This document shows positions 1 through 8,656 of a stretch of 36,000 bases of DNA, one piece after another. The notes below the pieces were generated by a model. That model was not told where the DNA came from. It was given only the letters and a program-made list of their open reading frames with translations, and made no database searches. Location: assembly GCA_905221605.1 (NCBI GenBank), contig CAJNDS010000779.1, forward strand, positions 946,501 through 982,500, in the 5' to 3' direction. Both the position numbers and the translations under genes were made by a program. Within the stretch, counting starts at the first letter, position 1. The number at the start of each line of letters is the position of its first letter. Source of the stretch: Symbiodinium natans. Taxonomy: Eukaryota; Sar; Dinophyceae; Suessiales; Symbiodiniaceae.

Positions 1-60
1 AAGCCTCCCTGAATGCTCTGGTGCAGTCCCTTTTGGGGCGATGTGCTTCTACTCTTGTAC

Positions 61-125
61 TCTTATATTCTTGGTTTCTTGTATTCCTGTATTCTTGTAT
101 TCTTGTATTCTTGTATGCTTGTATG
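61..125. repeat. Short tandem repeat, about 10 bp unit
   Basis: Imperfect tandem copies of TGTATTCTTG run through this stretch. It is A/T rich, has no coding content and precedes the telomere-like arrays. The remaining sequence from 1 to 300 holds nothing else I recognise. Confidence 0.7.
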
Positions 126-300
126 ACTATGTGATTATTTTATTGCAGTCTTACAATATGAGATTTTTAATGCTGATATAACACTATATTTATATATTGA
201 ATGAGTACTGCCTTGGAGCCTTCTTGCATGGGAAGCGCCTTCACCACGGCAAAGGGGTCCGACAGGGACAAAGTGTCCATCTTCGGAAGTCCCTTCCTCG

Positions 301-551
<251 letters not shown>

Positions 552-1230
552 TCCAACCGCTCACACTCGGACTAGCCAGGCGAGGCACACACTGTTTGGG
601 TTAAGGGTTGAGGGCTTCGGGTTCCGGATTTCATTTTTGGGGTTTCAAGGAGTCGTCACAGTTTGTAGGCGCTGGCGGCTTCGCGAAAAAAAACCGAGGT
701 GATTTTTACTTTTTGTTGTTAACCAAGAAAGGCAGCTGGAGGATGGGGATGGAAGGCCTGACACCGAACGAGGCGGGCCAAAACGTGCCCGCGTTTTCGG
801 GCCAAGCAGAAAACAAAAATGCTTGAGCCTCAAGACCCAAAGGTCCAACAGCCTCGCAATTCGCGCCGCCGACATGCATCCCGAACTCCGAAACCTCACA
901 AAAAAGACCCTCAACTGGACTCATTGCTGCCGAAACCTTTTGCAAATCCAGGCCTCTGATCCCCCGAAACCTTAGCCCCTTAAACCCATTGAGCTTGGTA
1001 GCTGCCCAAAGAAAGTTAACCTGAAACTCCTGTTCGCCAGGGCGCGCTCCGACCACGCGCCCACTGATCCTGGCTTGGCTTGTGGCTGTGTTTAGGGCTT
1101 AGGGGCTCCAGGTTTCACAACAGCTGGTTTGTTCTTTACATGTTGAAGCACAATGACCATGACCTGAAGTGTTGGGAGTGGGATTGCCACAAGGCTTGGG
1201 GTTGCGATGGTTTCGAAGCCGAACAACCTC
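552..1230. other. Anonymous DNA without a recognisable gene
   Basis: Several short overlapping ORFs exist on both strands (for example 706-1056 minus, 116 aa), but none shows a domain, a repeat module or a splice pattern that I recognise. No RNA gene was seen. Confidence 0.5.
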
Positions 1231-1346
1231 AAACCCTAAACCCTAGACCCTATAGACCCTACAGACCCTACAGACCCTACAGACCCTAAACCCTAAACCC
1301 TAAACCCTGAACCCTAAACCCTAAACCCTGAACCCTGAACCCTACA
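1231..1346. repeat. Telomere-like array with an expanded nonamer
   Basis: CCCTAAA copies surround about four copies of a 9-bp unit, GACCCTACA, and then degenerate CCCTGAA/CCCTAAA. The nonamer looks like a heptamer that gained two bases and then amplified. Confidence 0.8.
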
Positions 1347-1471
1347 TGCTGCCGCGTGGCCGGCAGATGCGGCTCACATATCTCTGCCCATCATTCGCCT
1401 TGGATGCCGTTCGGCCACGACTCAGAAGCTCCAAAGCCCATAGGGTTTCGGGTTTAGGGATTTGGGGGGTT

Positions 1472-1476
1472 TAGGG
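1472..1476. repeat. Left copy of the putative 5-bp target-site duplication (TAGGG)
   Basis: TAGGG directly abuts the left LTR and is repeated at 12210-12214 directly after the right LTR. Because both flanks are telomere-like repeats, a chance match is possible. The outer flanks also share a longer 16-mer-type motif (TTTAGGGATTTGGGGG), which fits insertion into a short tandem of that unit. Confidence 0.6.
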
Positions 1477-1821
1477 AGTCAAGAAATCGATCCCTGCCCG
1501 AACCCCGTGGCCTGATGTCCAAGTGAACTGCTCTGTGAATCGCTTGTTGTCCTTTTCGCTTCGCACGTCTTCCATGGCTCCTCGTGTCGTGCATGACGGT
1601 ATTCGTCAGCACTGTGACTGGCTTTCTGCTTAAGGGCTTAGGGTTCAAGGGAGAGGTTCAGTCCAGCAGGGATGGAAACGATGGCCTATGCTATCAACCA
1701 CCTACCTAATTAACCCAAATGCAAAGGTTGACCACCTCGAGGCTGCACGGCGGCAGATTGTTGCACGGTTCGAAGTGGCACGGATCGGAATGGCACCAAG
1801 CCTGCCAGGTACACTTTGACT
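1477..1821 (-). repeat. 3' LTR of the copia element
   Basis: This 345-bp direct repeat matches 11865-12209 with a constant offset of 10,388 and no indel. Its termini form a short inverted repeat, AGTCAA at one end and TTGACT at the other. It also contains the first 57 codons of the gag reading frame, so an orphan 64-codon copy of the Gag N-terminus is open at 1454-1648. The LTR includes a short telomere-like stretch, GGGCTTAGGG. Confidence 0.93.
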
Positions 1822-1918
1822 CGGATTGGCTGTGTGGAGATCTTCTCCGTGGGTTGCACTCAAGGTCTGTAGACAAAATGTCTCACGGATGCAAGGCGTC
1901 GTCATGTTTCAAGAATCT

Positions 1919-2413
1919 TCACGGGCGATTGGGAACTTTCTTAGTGCACGTCAGCATTGGTTCAAGAATGTCCCATCTGGAGGACTCGCACATAAGTCGC
2001 AGGGCAGTGCGGTCAACAGAACCTTTGTTGAGGCCGTCTGCAAGCATGAAGCGAGTATCGACCCATATTAGCCTATCGATAACCGTACTTATCAATTCTC
2101 TAAGCTTCAATAGGTGTAGCATGACCGCGGAATCAGTGCACTTGGCTTCCTCAGCTTCGCAGGAGCTGAAGACTGATCTTGCATCAATCAGCATGTCAAG
2201 TTCGAGGGCATTGTTCATGGCCTCCTGTTTCATTAACAGGGCACTGGCAGAAGCATTTCCTTGAAGAATTTCTGTCAATGCTGCGTTGATGACCAACGCC
2301 ATCCCAGCAAGATCCAGGCACGAGTGGAGCTCAGCGGCGTACGTGCTCCTACACACCTTATTTTGTTTCTTGCTGATAAATTCTAGCACTTGCAAAGTGT
2401 TGGGCCCTACTCT
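1919..2413 (-). pseudogene. C-terminal part of pol: RNase H remainder beyond an in-frame TGA
   Basis: This stretch is in exactly the same frame as the pol ORF and is separated from it only by the TGA at 2414-2416. It encodes the second half of the copia RNase H domain. After the segment ISKKQNKVCRSTYAAEL it holds the catalytic Glu (in YAAE) and the next catalytic Asp (in MLIDARS), then the late WVDTRFMLADGLNKG motif. The first RNase H Asp (in AVSDSSF) lies before the stop. With the stop, RNase H is split and probably inactive unless the TGA is read through. It ends at a TAG/TGA-type stop at 1919-1921, about 100 bp before the 3' LTR. Confidence 0.88.
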
Positions 2414-5400
2414 TCAACCTTCACGGTCAACCAGGGCTATGACCCCAGCTCTGACGGCCAAGTGGTCTTGGTCTTCGCCTTTAAAGCTGCTGTCACTAAC
2501 GGCCACTAGACGCCATGGTTTGGCTATCTTAGCGTACCTCATGCATAGGGGCTTAAGTTTAAGGTATTTGAGAACCCTGTTCAAATTCAGCACGTCACAT
2601 GCTCGCGGCTGTTTCAGGCGTCGTTGTAGCGCCGACACAAAGACCGACACATCAGGTCGAGTTTGGGTAACCCACGAAATTCCACCCAAAAGGGACATGA
2701 AGAACTTTTGTACGTCTGCCGAAACTGGAGTCTCGGCATCCAGCACTTTCACATCACTTTCCGGTATTGGTTTAAGCTCAGCAATGTAGTGTTCTTGTGA
2801 CACACATCGTGTGCCATCAGGCTCTAGCGTGTGCTTAAGACCAAGATGCGTGAAGTTATCCTCCTCCAACTTTAATGCATCAAACTCCTTTTCCAAAATA
2901 GAAATTGCATCGCTGATACGTTTTGTTTCGCCGGTAAGTTTCAAGTCATCTACGTGTACACTTATCATGAGACGTCCTTCTGCGTCGTGCATCACATACA
3001 GTTGGCTGTCCGTCTGCAAAGCCTTAAGACCAATGCGCGTCAAAACCCTTCTGAGAGCCTTGGCCCAAAGTCTTGGCGCATCTTTTAGCCCAAAACCGGG
3101 TTTCTTAAGAAATAATACCTCAGTTTCCTCAGAAAATTCCTCCATGCCGGGCAGTGTACGCAGTAGCTCTACTGCTCCCGGAGGCAGCGTTAGTTGGACT
3201 TTTCGAAGTTCTTTGTCGTGGCCCTCGTCAAACAATTCTTTGAAAGTCATTCCACGAAGAAATGCCTCAGACACATCTGCTGAAACAAGACGCCACTTGA
3301 ACTGCACAGCGGCTATAATGATCATGCGTTGACCCCATCTCGAAGTAGTACCTGCATAATTTTCAACCGCCTGTGTGTCTTTGAACCCTTGTGCAACTAA
3401 ACGTGCTTTGACTTCTCTGGAACCTTTGATATCCTTCCATTTTAAAACCCATTTGCTGCTTAGGACGTTTTGTGCTCCGGCACGAGCACCGCGCTCCCAG
3501 GCGCCATGCTTATGCCAACGCATTAGTTCCAGCACCATGGCCTTGCGACAACGCTCGACATTTTCGAGCGCCTCAGCTCGGGTGATGATGTTATTCACCC
3601 TCTCAATCACTGCTAGCACACTTTGCTTGCGATCACAGTGAGCGGTGTTGAAGGAGGCATATGCGTCACAGCTGTTCAGCATTGTGAGGTATTTGGCAAA
3701 CTCGGGTGTGACACCGAGCTGTGGAGGCTCATCCAAGGATTCCTCCTCGAACACAAAGGCTGATTCAGAGGCATGGCTTACACATACATTCGGGGGATGC
3801 GAAGTGGCAAATGCGAAGATATCATCATCAACATCATCGTGGCTGTCATGTTCTGTGGAATTGGTCGTGGCAGACTGAGACACAGGATGCTCAGATTCAA
3901 GCTCGGAGCTCTCAGGAGTGTAGATGTCAAACCGCTGAGCCTGAGACTCATCAGCTCTGCGATTTTCCAGAGCTCTTTGTGCTTGGCGAATTCGCACCTG
4001 CTCTGTGACATCATGTAGCCTCGGGAGAGTGGGCTCGTGAACTCCACCAAGGTTAGGTACGTCGTGTACCTGTGCCCTGATTTCAAGAATCTTCTCTGTG
4101 TCTTCTGCGAAGAATTGGATGAAGGCGTATGTGCGACCAGGAACCCCAAGTATCCTGTCAAAGTTCAAGGACTGCGTTCCTGGCACAAACGCATGACACC
4201 AACTGTCCAAACGACCTGGCTCCCACCAGACCAGCAAGGATTCGTCACACGCCACGGCAGGAAGGCTATGCACTCCACAACCCAATCGGAAGCTAACTAC
4301 CCCATTGAATTGCAGATTGCACGCTGCCATATGAAGCCCGGCAACAACTTCTTTAGAAAAATATGCATTTTGTTCAAACGGCTTCCAACTGCCTAGTTGC
4401 TTAAACCATCCTAGTCTTACGACTCGGGACTGAAAAGATTCGGCAGTTTGTTTGATCACATCTACTGGCGAGGTGCTTGGCTCCACATAAAGCAACGAAA
4501 GAAAAATCATGGCACGTCGTACATCCTGTACCCTACACGCCATAATTTTGCCTTGAAACCTCACGTGGACCTGGCCTTCACTAAGCTGCGTCAAGTCAAC
4601 AACGGTTGCCGGCCCGAGCCAACCGCTCAGGTCCTTAGTTGCAGGCTGCCTGTAGAAATCCACCTGATCTCCAACCTGCAGCTGCAATAACTCGCCAGTG
4701 GTGCGAGTCTTGCTAACACTGGCCCGATTGGCCTTTTCAGCTGCTGTTGCCTGTAGCATAGCAGCGACTGCCTTGCTCCTCACCTGCTCGGAATTTCGGG
4801 CTTCGACATCTTGTCCGGCTTCTACGCTCAGCACATCATACAGTGGAGGAGTCCTACCCAGTACCGCCTCATACGGTGTGCTTCCCCCAATCCTAAGAAG
4901 GGCATTCTTGGCGTAGATACTTTCACAAAGGACTGCTTCAAAAGTGATGCGAACACCATCTTCAAGTGTTTGATCCAGCATGATCAAGATCTGTCTTCTA
5001 AGCAATGCATTATGCCTTTCAACCATCGCGGCATGTTGATACCGCGCCCGTTGTATGAAGCGTATGTCACGCCTGGCCATCCAAGCACGGGCTGCATCAC
5101 TCATAATGCCTTGCTCCTGATCAGAAATGATTGCTGCAGGGGGACCAAACACGGCAATCCACACTCTGTGCAAAGCGGTAAGCAGTTCATCTGCATCTTT
5201 GGAGGACACCAAACATCCCGCGCAGAACCTGGTACAGACATCAACGACATGCAAAATGATTTTGTCTTTGACAAAAAGTAAATCAATTTGTATCTCTTGA
5301 TTAAAAACGTTTGGCAGGCGACTGCTTGCAACGGAACGGGGACCAGGCTTGTTCCAAGACCTACAAATCACGCACGTGTCGGTGATTTGAGGTACCAAAT

Positions 5401-8400
5401 CAAGTACCGAGGCGTCAACTCCAGCTGCTGCCAGAAGGGCTCTCATTCTCTGGGAAGAAGGGTGGTAAAACCTTATATGCAGTTTTCTTAGGGCTCGTCT
5501 TACTATGGACTCACGCACACTTCTCAGCTCCTGTAGCGCATGTCCCAGATCAAACCTCGTCCAATCTGGCCCTAAATTATCACCTGCTGCACCATCACGG
5601 ACATCATCATCAGCCGCAACCTCACCAGCAGGCGCTGGCGCTGAGTCATTCCCAGAGGGCAAGGGAACATCATCACCAACTGCGGCTTCAATCCTGTCGC
5701 TGCGACGCAAGTGATCATCAGACGAACCGGCACCACCTTCGGTAACCTGAGCAACTGCATCCCTCTTCTTTGCGCTGACACCAGCTGCCCCATCACGTCG
5801 GCTTGAGCTGCTGGGCTCAAAGCCTGCATCAACAGCTGCACCAGGCAGCCTTGCCTGAGCAGTGGGATCCCTTGAAGCTGGAACTCTGGTATCCCGTGGA
5901 GCATGGCCCTTTCGCTCACGAGATGCTCCAGATGGCATGTCTCGACTAACAGCCCATTGACAGTCCGGCCCCAAGCTGTGCGATTCATGCGTGCGTGGTT
6001 TGTTGTTCTTGCAACCAGGACACTTCCACTCAACGGACTCAACATTTGGGTATTTACAATCCCCGACTCTGCTGTGGGATGCATCTTCACGTCTCTTATG
6101 CCACCTGCAGCCGTTGCACTTCATGTGGCGTGTGCTCTTCCGATCGTCGACAGGTTCTACTGGGAAGTAGAACAGCAAAGCAACATCTGCAACTGCGGCT
6201 GCGACGCGACAACACAGCATATAGGACCAAGGAATGTTACCCGAACCAGTTACACCACCAGACTTAATTGTGGAACCTCTCTGCACCCTTGACTCATCTG
6301 CACCTTTGACATCAAAAGAGTTGGCAAGAATTCTGCTGTTCGTCCACACTTCAGTCTGCCGACTGACTCCGGTCCGATTGAAGCTGTCCTGATCAAAGAC
6401 ACGTCGTTGCAAGTCACGCATGTGGATGCCTGCTTTCTGCCAACTTGCAGTCTGAAACAAACCTGGCATGAAAGATTGCTCAACGACGAAGTAGCTACCT
6501 CTTGAGGCCTGTCCATTTGCCACTTGCAAACATACGACTGCCAATCTGTCAACCTCGCAAGCTTTGGCATGGAATGCGTTAGACGCAGGACTGATGATGG
6601 TCACAACGGGCTTCGCACGACTCAGGTATGCATTGAGGCGGTCAAACTCTCTGGGATTGCTGATGTCTACACAGGCGACAACATTGAAGTTGCTTTGCGA
6701 CTGCACGTGAAAACCCTTGGACAAGAGATAGAGACCGCTGCTGGGGCTGCCAAAGAGTTCCACAAGATGTACCTCTGCTCCACTTAGCGCAGTGCTGAAC
6801 ATGAAATTCAGCTGCTCAAGGGAACAAACACCATTTTCGACACATTTGTGATGTGGCTGCATGCATCCCGAACCATGATACATCATGCTGGCACAGACCT
6901 GCGCATACACGTCGTCAGCTTTTGCGAAGTACTCTGGCGATTCACTTGCTTCCTCCAAGCTTCCAAGCATTTCTGGGGACCAATAGTGAGACGCCACATC
7001 AGGAAGAATGCTATCAAGGCTTTCACCACAATCATCCCTGTGCTGCTCAACTACCTGTTTCTTCTTCTTAGGTTGATGGCCTTTCTTCAGAACCTCTCTT
7101 CTTTTAATGGCCTGTTCTGTGGGGTAATCGCAGTGATCCTCAGAAGCACTTTCTGCACAAGGAGAATTGAGATGCACGGATTGTGAAAGAGGGAAACCGA
7201 ACCACAGCAAACGATTGACCATTTGCTTTCCTGCCTCCATGATGCCACGATTTGCATAATAAGTGATTGTGATCCGATTCCCCGTCCACGGCATAGTTTT
7301 GTGACGTCTTTCTGGCTCAAACCTTATCATTCGGTGTTTACAATGCAACAAGCATCCTCCCATCATGTCACCTCTGTCAGAAGTCATCCATTCCACTCGT
7401 TTATGCGATGACAACTCTTCAGGAAGAAGTTCAACCCATAGCTGCCCTTCACGGTAGTTTCCTAAACCAATCAAGTGATTGTCCGATCCTCGCAAATTCC
7501 CAAAATCCCAGTGCATATCTAACTGTGTGTTGAAATTGATTGACATGGAAGTCCACTCGCCAACAGCCCCGTGATACGCACCGAAATGATTAAGGAATTT
7601 GACGGTTTGTGGAAATTTCTCAGTTCGACCGGTTATGCCAACTTCGGCCCCGTGCTTATATAGTCCAAACACATAGCAGGAACTGCCTGTGTCGTTCAAG
7701 GCAGTGGCAGCTCGGGCAGTAGGATGACTTCGCAAATGGATCGCATTTAGGATTTCCAAACATGTCTTGAAGGAAAAATCACCATTCGTCAAGGCAGCTT
7801 GTGACTTCAACTCAGCGTCAGCTGGAGTCGAGTTCACAACCTGGGTAGTGCGAAACGCTTGTCGTTGACTGGATGATGCGTGCATATCCTTAAAATCATC
7901 TTCGGAAACCTCAAAAGAAACCTGCTTGCGATTAAGTACTGCAGCGGGCGCGCCACAGGGCGCATCGACCGCTAATGACTCGGATTGACTGTGAATGTGG
8001 GTTGCAATTGTTCGCTTTCTGCCAAGCAAATCAGCTCGCTGAAATATGTTGGAAAGCACCTGCTTAGCGCGGCGATGAAAGTCTTCAGAGGAAAGCAACT
8101 TGCAGCCAACATGCGCGGTTCCAGCCGGACATTCACACCTAACCGAACCCAAACCGACCAAGTTAGTGGCGATCTGAACAACAGTGTTGCAAGGCGGCTG
8201 CTCACGGGCTGAACCTTCTGTCGAGTTTTCTGTCCGACACCACGCAAACTGGCTCACATGCAAGTGCTGCACAACATCCCGCACATGCTGAAGAGACCAT
8301 ACCAAGCTTCGCGAGTTTGCTTCAAGCACCAGTGTTCGTCCGGATTGAACTTGCAACTGTGCAAGATGCATAAGATTGCTGGCTCGAACGTTATCGTGCC

Positions 8401-8644
8401 TGTTTCCGGAACCACTATGGGGACCGCCCAATCGGATCCACAAGATTCTGGGACACTGCACACTTAACAAGCCAGCCATATACCTCATTTGACGCCTGCA
8501 ATGGAGCTTCTCATGCATGTGTACATAAGACACGCCAAACTCAGCAAGCACACTTTGACGCAGATTGCCCTGATCAGTGATTACCCATGCATCAATAGGC
8601 TTGGATGCTGACGCAAACGGTGTTGCATCAGTCCGCACACTCAC
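2414..8644 (-). CDS. pol: Copia-type Pol polyprotein: dioxygenase-like, methyltransferase-like, integrase, reverse transcriptase, partial RNase H
   Basis: An ORF of 2,076 codons; the first codon shown is GTG, but expression probably comes by -1 frameshift from gag, since this frame is open up to 8704. Residues about 55-120: degenerate methyltransferase-like segment. 340-465: 2-oxoglutarate/Fe(II) dioxygenase-like module with H378-x-D380, H448 and R457. 620-785: second degenerate methyltransferase-like module. 843-895: Cys-rich, probably zinc-binding (C843, C846, C863, C875, C878, C895). 1051-1094: integrase HHCC (H1056, H1061, C1091, C1094). 1115-1265: integrase core with D1121, D1175, E1209. 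1730-1960: reverse transcriptase with D1790 and HVDD (D1899, D1900). About 2046-2076: start of RNase H (D2051). The TGA at 2414-2416 truncates RNase H. A low-complexity acidic linker (about 1565-1640) separates integrase from RT. Pol of ordinary copia elements is much shorter; the first 900 residues are extra. Confidence 0.93.
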   Translation of the reverse strand: MSVRTDATPFASASKPIDAWVITDQGNLRQSVLAEFGVSYVHMHEKLHCRRQMRYMAGLLSVQCPRILWIRLGGPHSGSGNRHDNVRASNLMHLAQLQVQSGRTLVLEANSRSLVWSLQHVRDVVQHLHVSQFAWCRTENSTEGSAREQPPCNTVVQIATNLVGLGSVRCECPAGTAHVGCKLLSSEDFHRRAKQVLSNIFQRADLLGRKRTIATHIHSQSESLAVDAPCGAPAAVLNRKQVSFEVSEDDFKDMHASSSQRQAFRTTQVVNSTPADAELKSQAALTNGDFSFKTCLEILNAIHLRSHPTARAATALNDTGSSCYVFGLYKHGAEVGITGRTEKFPQTVKFLNHFGAYHGAVGEWTSMSINFNTQLDMHWDFGNLRGSDNHLIGLGNYREGQLWVELLPEELSSHKRVEWMTSDRGDMMGGCLLHCKHRMIRFEPERRHKTMPWTGNRITITYYANRGIMEAGKQMVNRLLWFGFPLSQSVHLNSPCAESASEDHCDYPTEQAIKRREVLKKGHQPKKKKQVVEQHRDDCGESLDSILPDVASHYWSPEMLGSLEEASESPEYFAKADDVYAQVCASMMYHGSGCMQPHHKCVENGVCSLEQLNFMFSTALSGAEVHLVELFGSPSSGLYLLSKGFHVQSQSNFNVVACVDISNPREFDRLNAYLSRAKPVVTIISPASNAFHAKACEVDRLAVVCLQVANGQASRGSYFVVEQSFMPGLFQTASWQKAGIHMRDLQRRVFDQDSFNRTGVSRQTEVWTNSRILANSFDVKGADESRVQRGSTIKSGGVTGSGNIPWSYMLCCRVAAAVADVALLFYFPVEPVDDRKSTRHMKCNGCRWHKRREDASHSRVGDCKYPNVESVEWKCPGCKNNKPRTHESHSLGPDCQWAVSRDMPSGASRERKGHAPRDTRVPASRDPTAQARLPGAAVDAGFEPSSSSRRDGAAGVSAKKRDAVAQVTEGGAGSSDDHLRRSDRIEAAVGDDVPLPSGNDSAPAPAGEVAADDDVRDGAAGDNLGPDWTRFDLGHALQELRSVRESIVRRALRKLHIRFYHPSSQRMRALLAAAGVDASVLDLVPQITDTCVICRSWNKPGPRSVASSRLPNVFNQEIQIDLLFVKDKIILHVVDVCTRFCAGCLVSSKDADELLTALHRVWIAVFGPPAAIISDQEQGIMSDAARAWMARRDIRFIQRARYQHAAMVERHNALLRRQILIMLDQTLEDGVRITFEAVLCESIYAKNALLRIGGSTPYEAVLGRTPPLYDVLSVEAGQDVEARNSEQVRSKAVAAMLQATAAEKANRASVSKTRTTGELLQLQVGDQVDFYRQPATKDLSGWLGPATVVDLTQLSEGQVHVRFQGKIMACRVQDVRRAMIFLSLLYVEPSTSPVDVIKQTAESFQSRVVRLGWFKQLGSWKPFEQNAYFSKEVVAGLHMAACNLQFNGVVSFRLGCGVHSLPAVACDESLLVWWEPGRLDSWCHAFVPGTQSLNFDRILGVPGRTYAFIQFFAEDTEKILEIRAQVHDVPNLGGVHEPTLPRLHDVTEQVRIRQAQRALENRRADESQAQRFDIYTPESSELESEHPVSQSATTNSTEHDSHDDVDDDIFAFATSHPPNVCVSHASESAFVFEEESLDEPPQLGVTPEFAKYLTMLNSCDAYASFNTAHCDRKQSVLAVIERVNNIITRAEALENVERCRKAMVLELMRWHKHGAWERGARAGAQNVLSSKWVLKWKDIKGSREVKARLVAQGFKDTQAVENYAGTTSRWGQRMIIIAAVQFKWRLVSADVSEAFLRGMTFKELFDEGHDKELRKVQLTLPPGAVELLRTLPGMEEFSEETEVLFLKKPGFGLKDAPRLWAKALRRVLTRIGLKALQTDSQLYVMHDAEGRLMISVHVDDLKLTGETKRISDAISILEKEFDALKLEEDNFTHLGLKHTLEPDGTRCVSQEHYIAELKPIPESDVKVLDAETPVSADVQKFFMSLLGGISWVTQTRPDVSVFVSALQRRLKQPRACDVLNLNRVLKYLKLKPLCMRYAKIAKPWRLVAVSDSSFKGEDQDHLAVRAGVIALVDREG
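6290..6793 (-). other. Degenerate C5-methyltransferase-like module inside Pol
   Basis: Pol residues about 618-785. ELFGSPSSGLYLLSKGF has the spacing of motif I of DNA cytosine methyltransferases (acidic-L-F ... S-x-G-L ... G-F). VVTIISPASNAF sits where the Pro-Pro-Cys loop is expected, but the catalytic Cys is not present. YFVVEQS matches the Phe...Glu-Asn motif with Glu kept. I infer a decayed or non-catalytic methyltransferase fold. DNA methyltransferase domains have been reported in dinoflagellate LTR retrotransposons, which makes this origin plausible. A weaker segment with similar motif order is found at residues 55-120 (about 8285-8482). Assignment is by motif only. Confidence 0.45.
7220..7657 (-). 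other. 2-oxoglutarate/Fe(II)-dependent dioxygenase-like module inside Pol
   Basis: Pol residues about 330-475. The module has MHWDFGNL (iron ligands H378 and D380), a strand-rich centre (HLIGLGNYREGQLWVEL) and RRHKTMPWTGNRITITYY, which supplies the distal iron ligand H448 and the 2-oxoglutarate-binding R457 nine residues later. This HxD...H...R order and spacing are those of the double-stranded beta-helix dioxygenases, which include nucleic-acid-modifying enzymes (AlkB and TET/JBP groups) but also many others. All metal and cosubstrate residues are present, so it may be catalytically competent. The substrate cannot be inferred from sequence alone. It lies between the two methyltransferase-like modules. 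Confidence 0.65.
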
Positions 8645-8656
8645 ATCTGATTTGGG
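8608..8656 (-). promoter_or_regulatory. Probable -1 ribosomal frameshift signal between gag and pol
   Basis: In the gag frame the last codons read CCC CCA AAT CAG ATG TGA. The heptamer C CCA AAT (8650-8656) fits the X-XXY-YYZ rule exactly, and slipping back one base enters the pol frame (CCC AAA TCA GAT GTG), which is open from 8704 down to 2417. An 18-nt spacer follows, and then a 9-bp stem with one G-U pair and a 6-nt loop (8608-8631; arms CTGATGCAA and TTGCGTCAG). The spacer is longer than the usual 5-9 nt, so the hairpin may not be the whole stimulator. Initiation at the GTG that overlaps the gag stop is the alternative. Confidence 0.65.

Noticed and set aside
1454-1648. Independent small gene
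   Set aside because: It is the LTR-encoded start of Gag repeated in the 3' LTR.
1822-1870. Polypurine tract before the 3' LTR
   Set aside because: The minus strand has only a short GGAGAAGA about 20-30 bp away and no purine run at the LTR edge.
1919-2395. Separate gene beside pol
   Set aside because: It is in the same frame as pol, starts with a TTG only, and encodes the second half of RNase H; a single TGA separates them.
7300-7330. Dinoflagellate spliced-leader relic (TCTGGCTCAAAC resembles the leader end)
   Set aside because: Only the TGGCTCAA core matches, and it lies inside the pol coding sequence.
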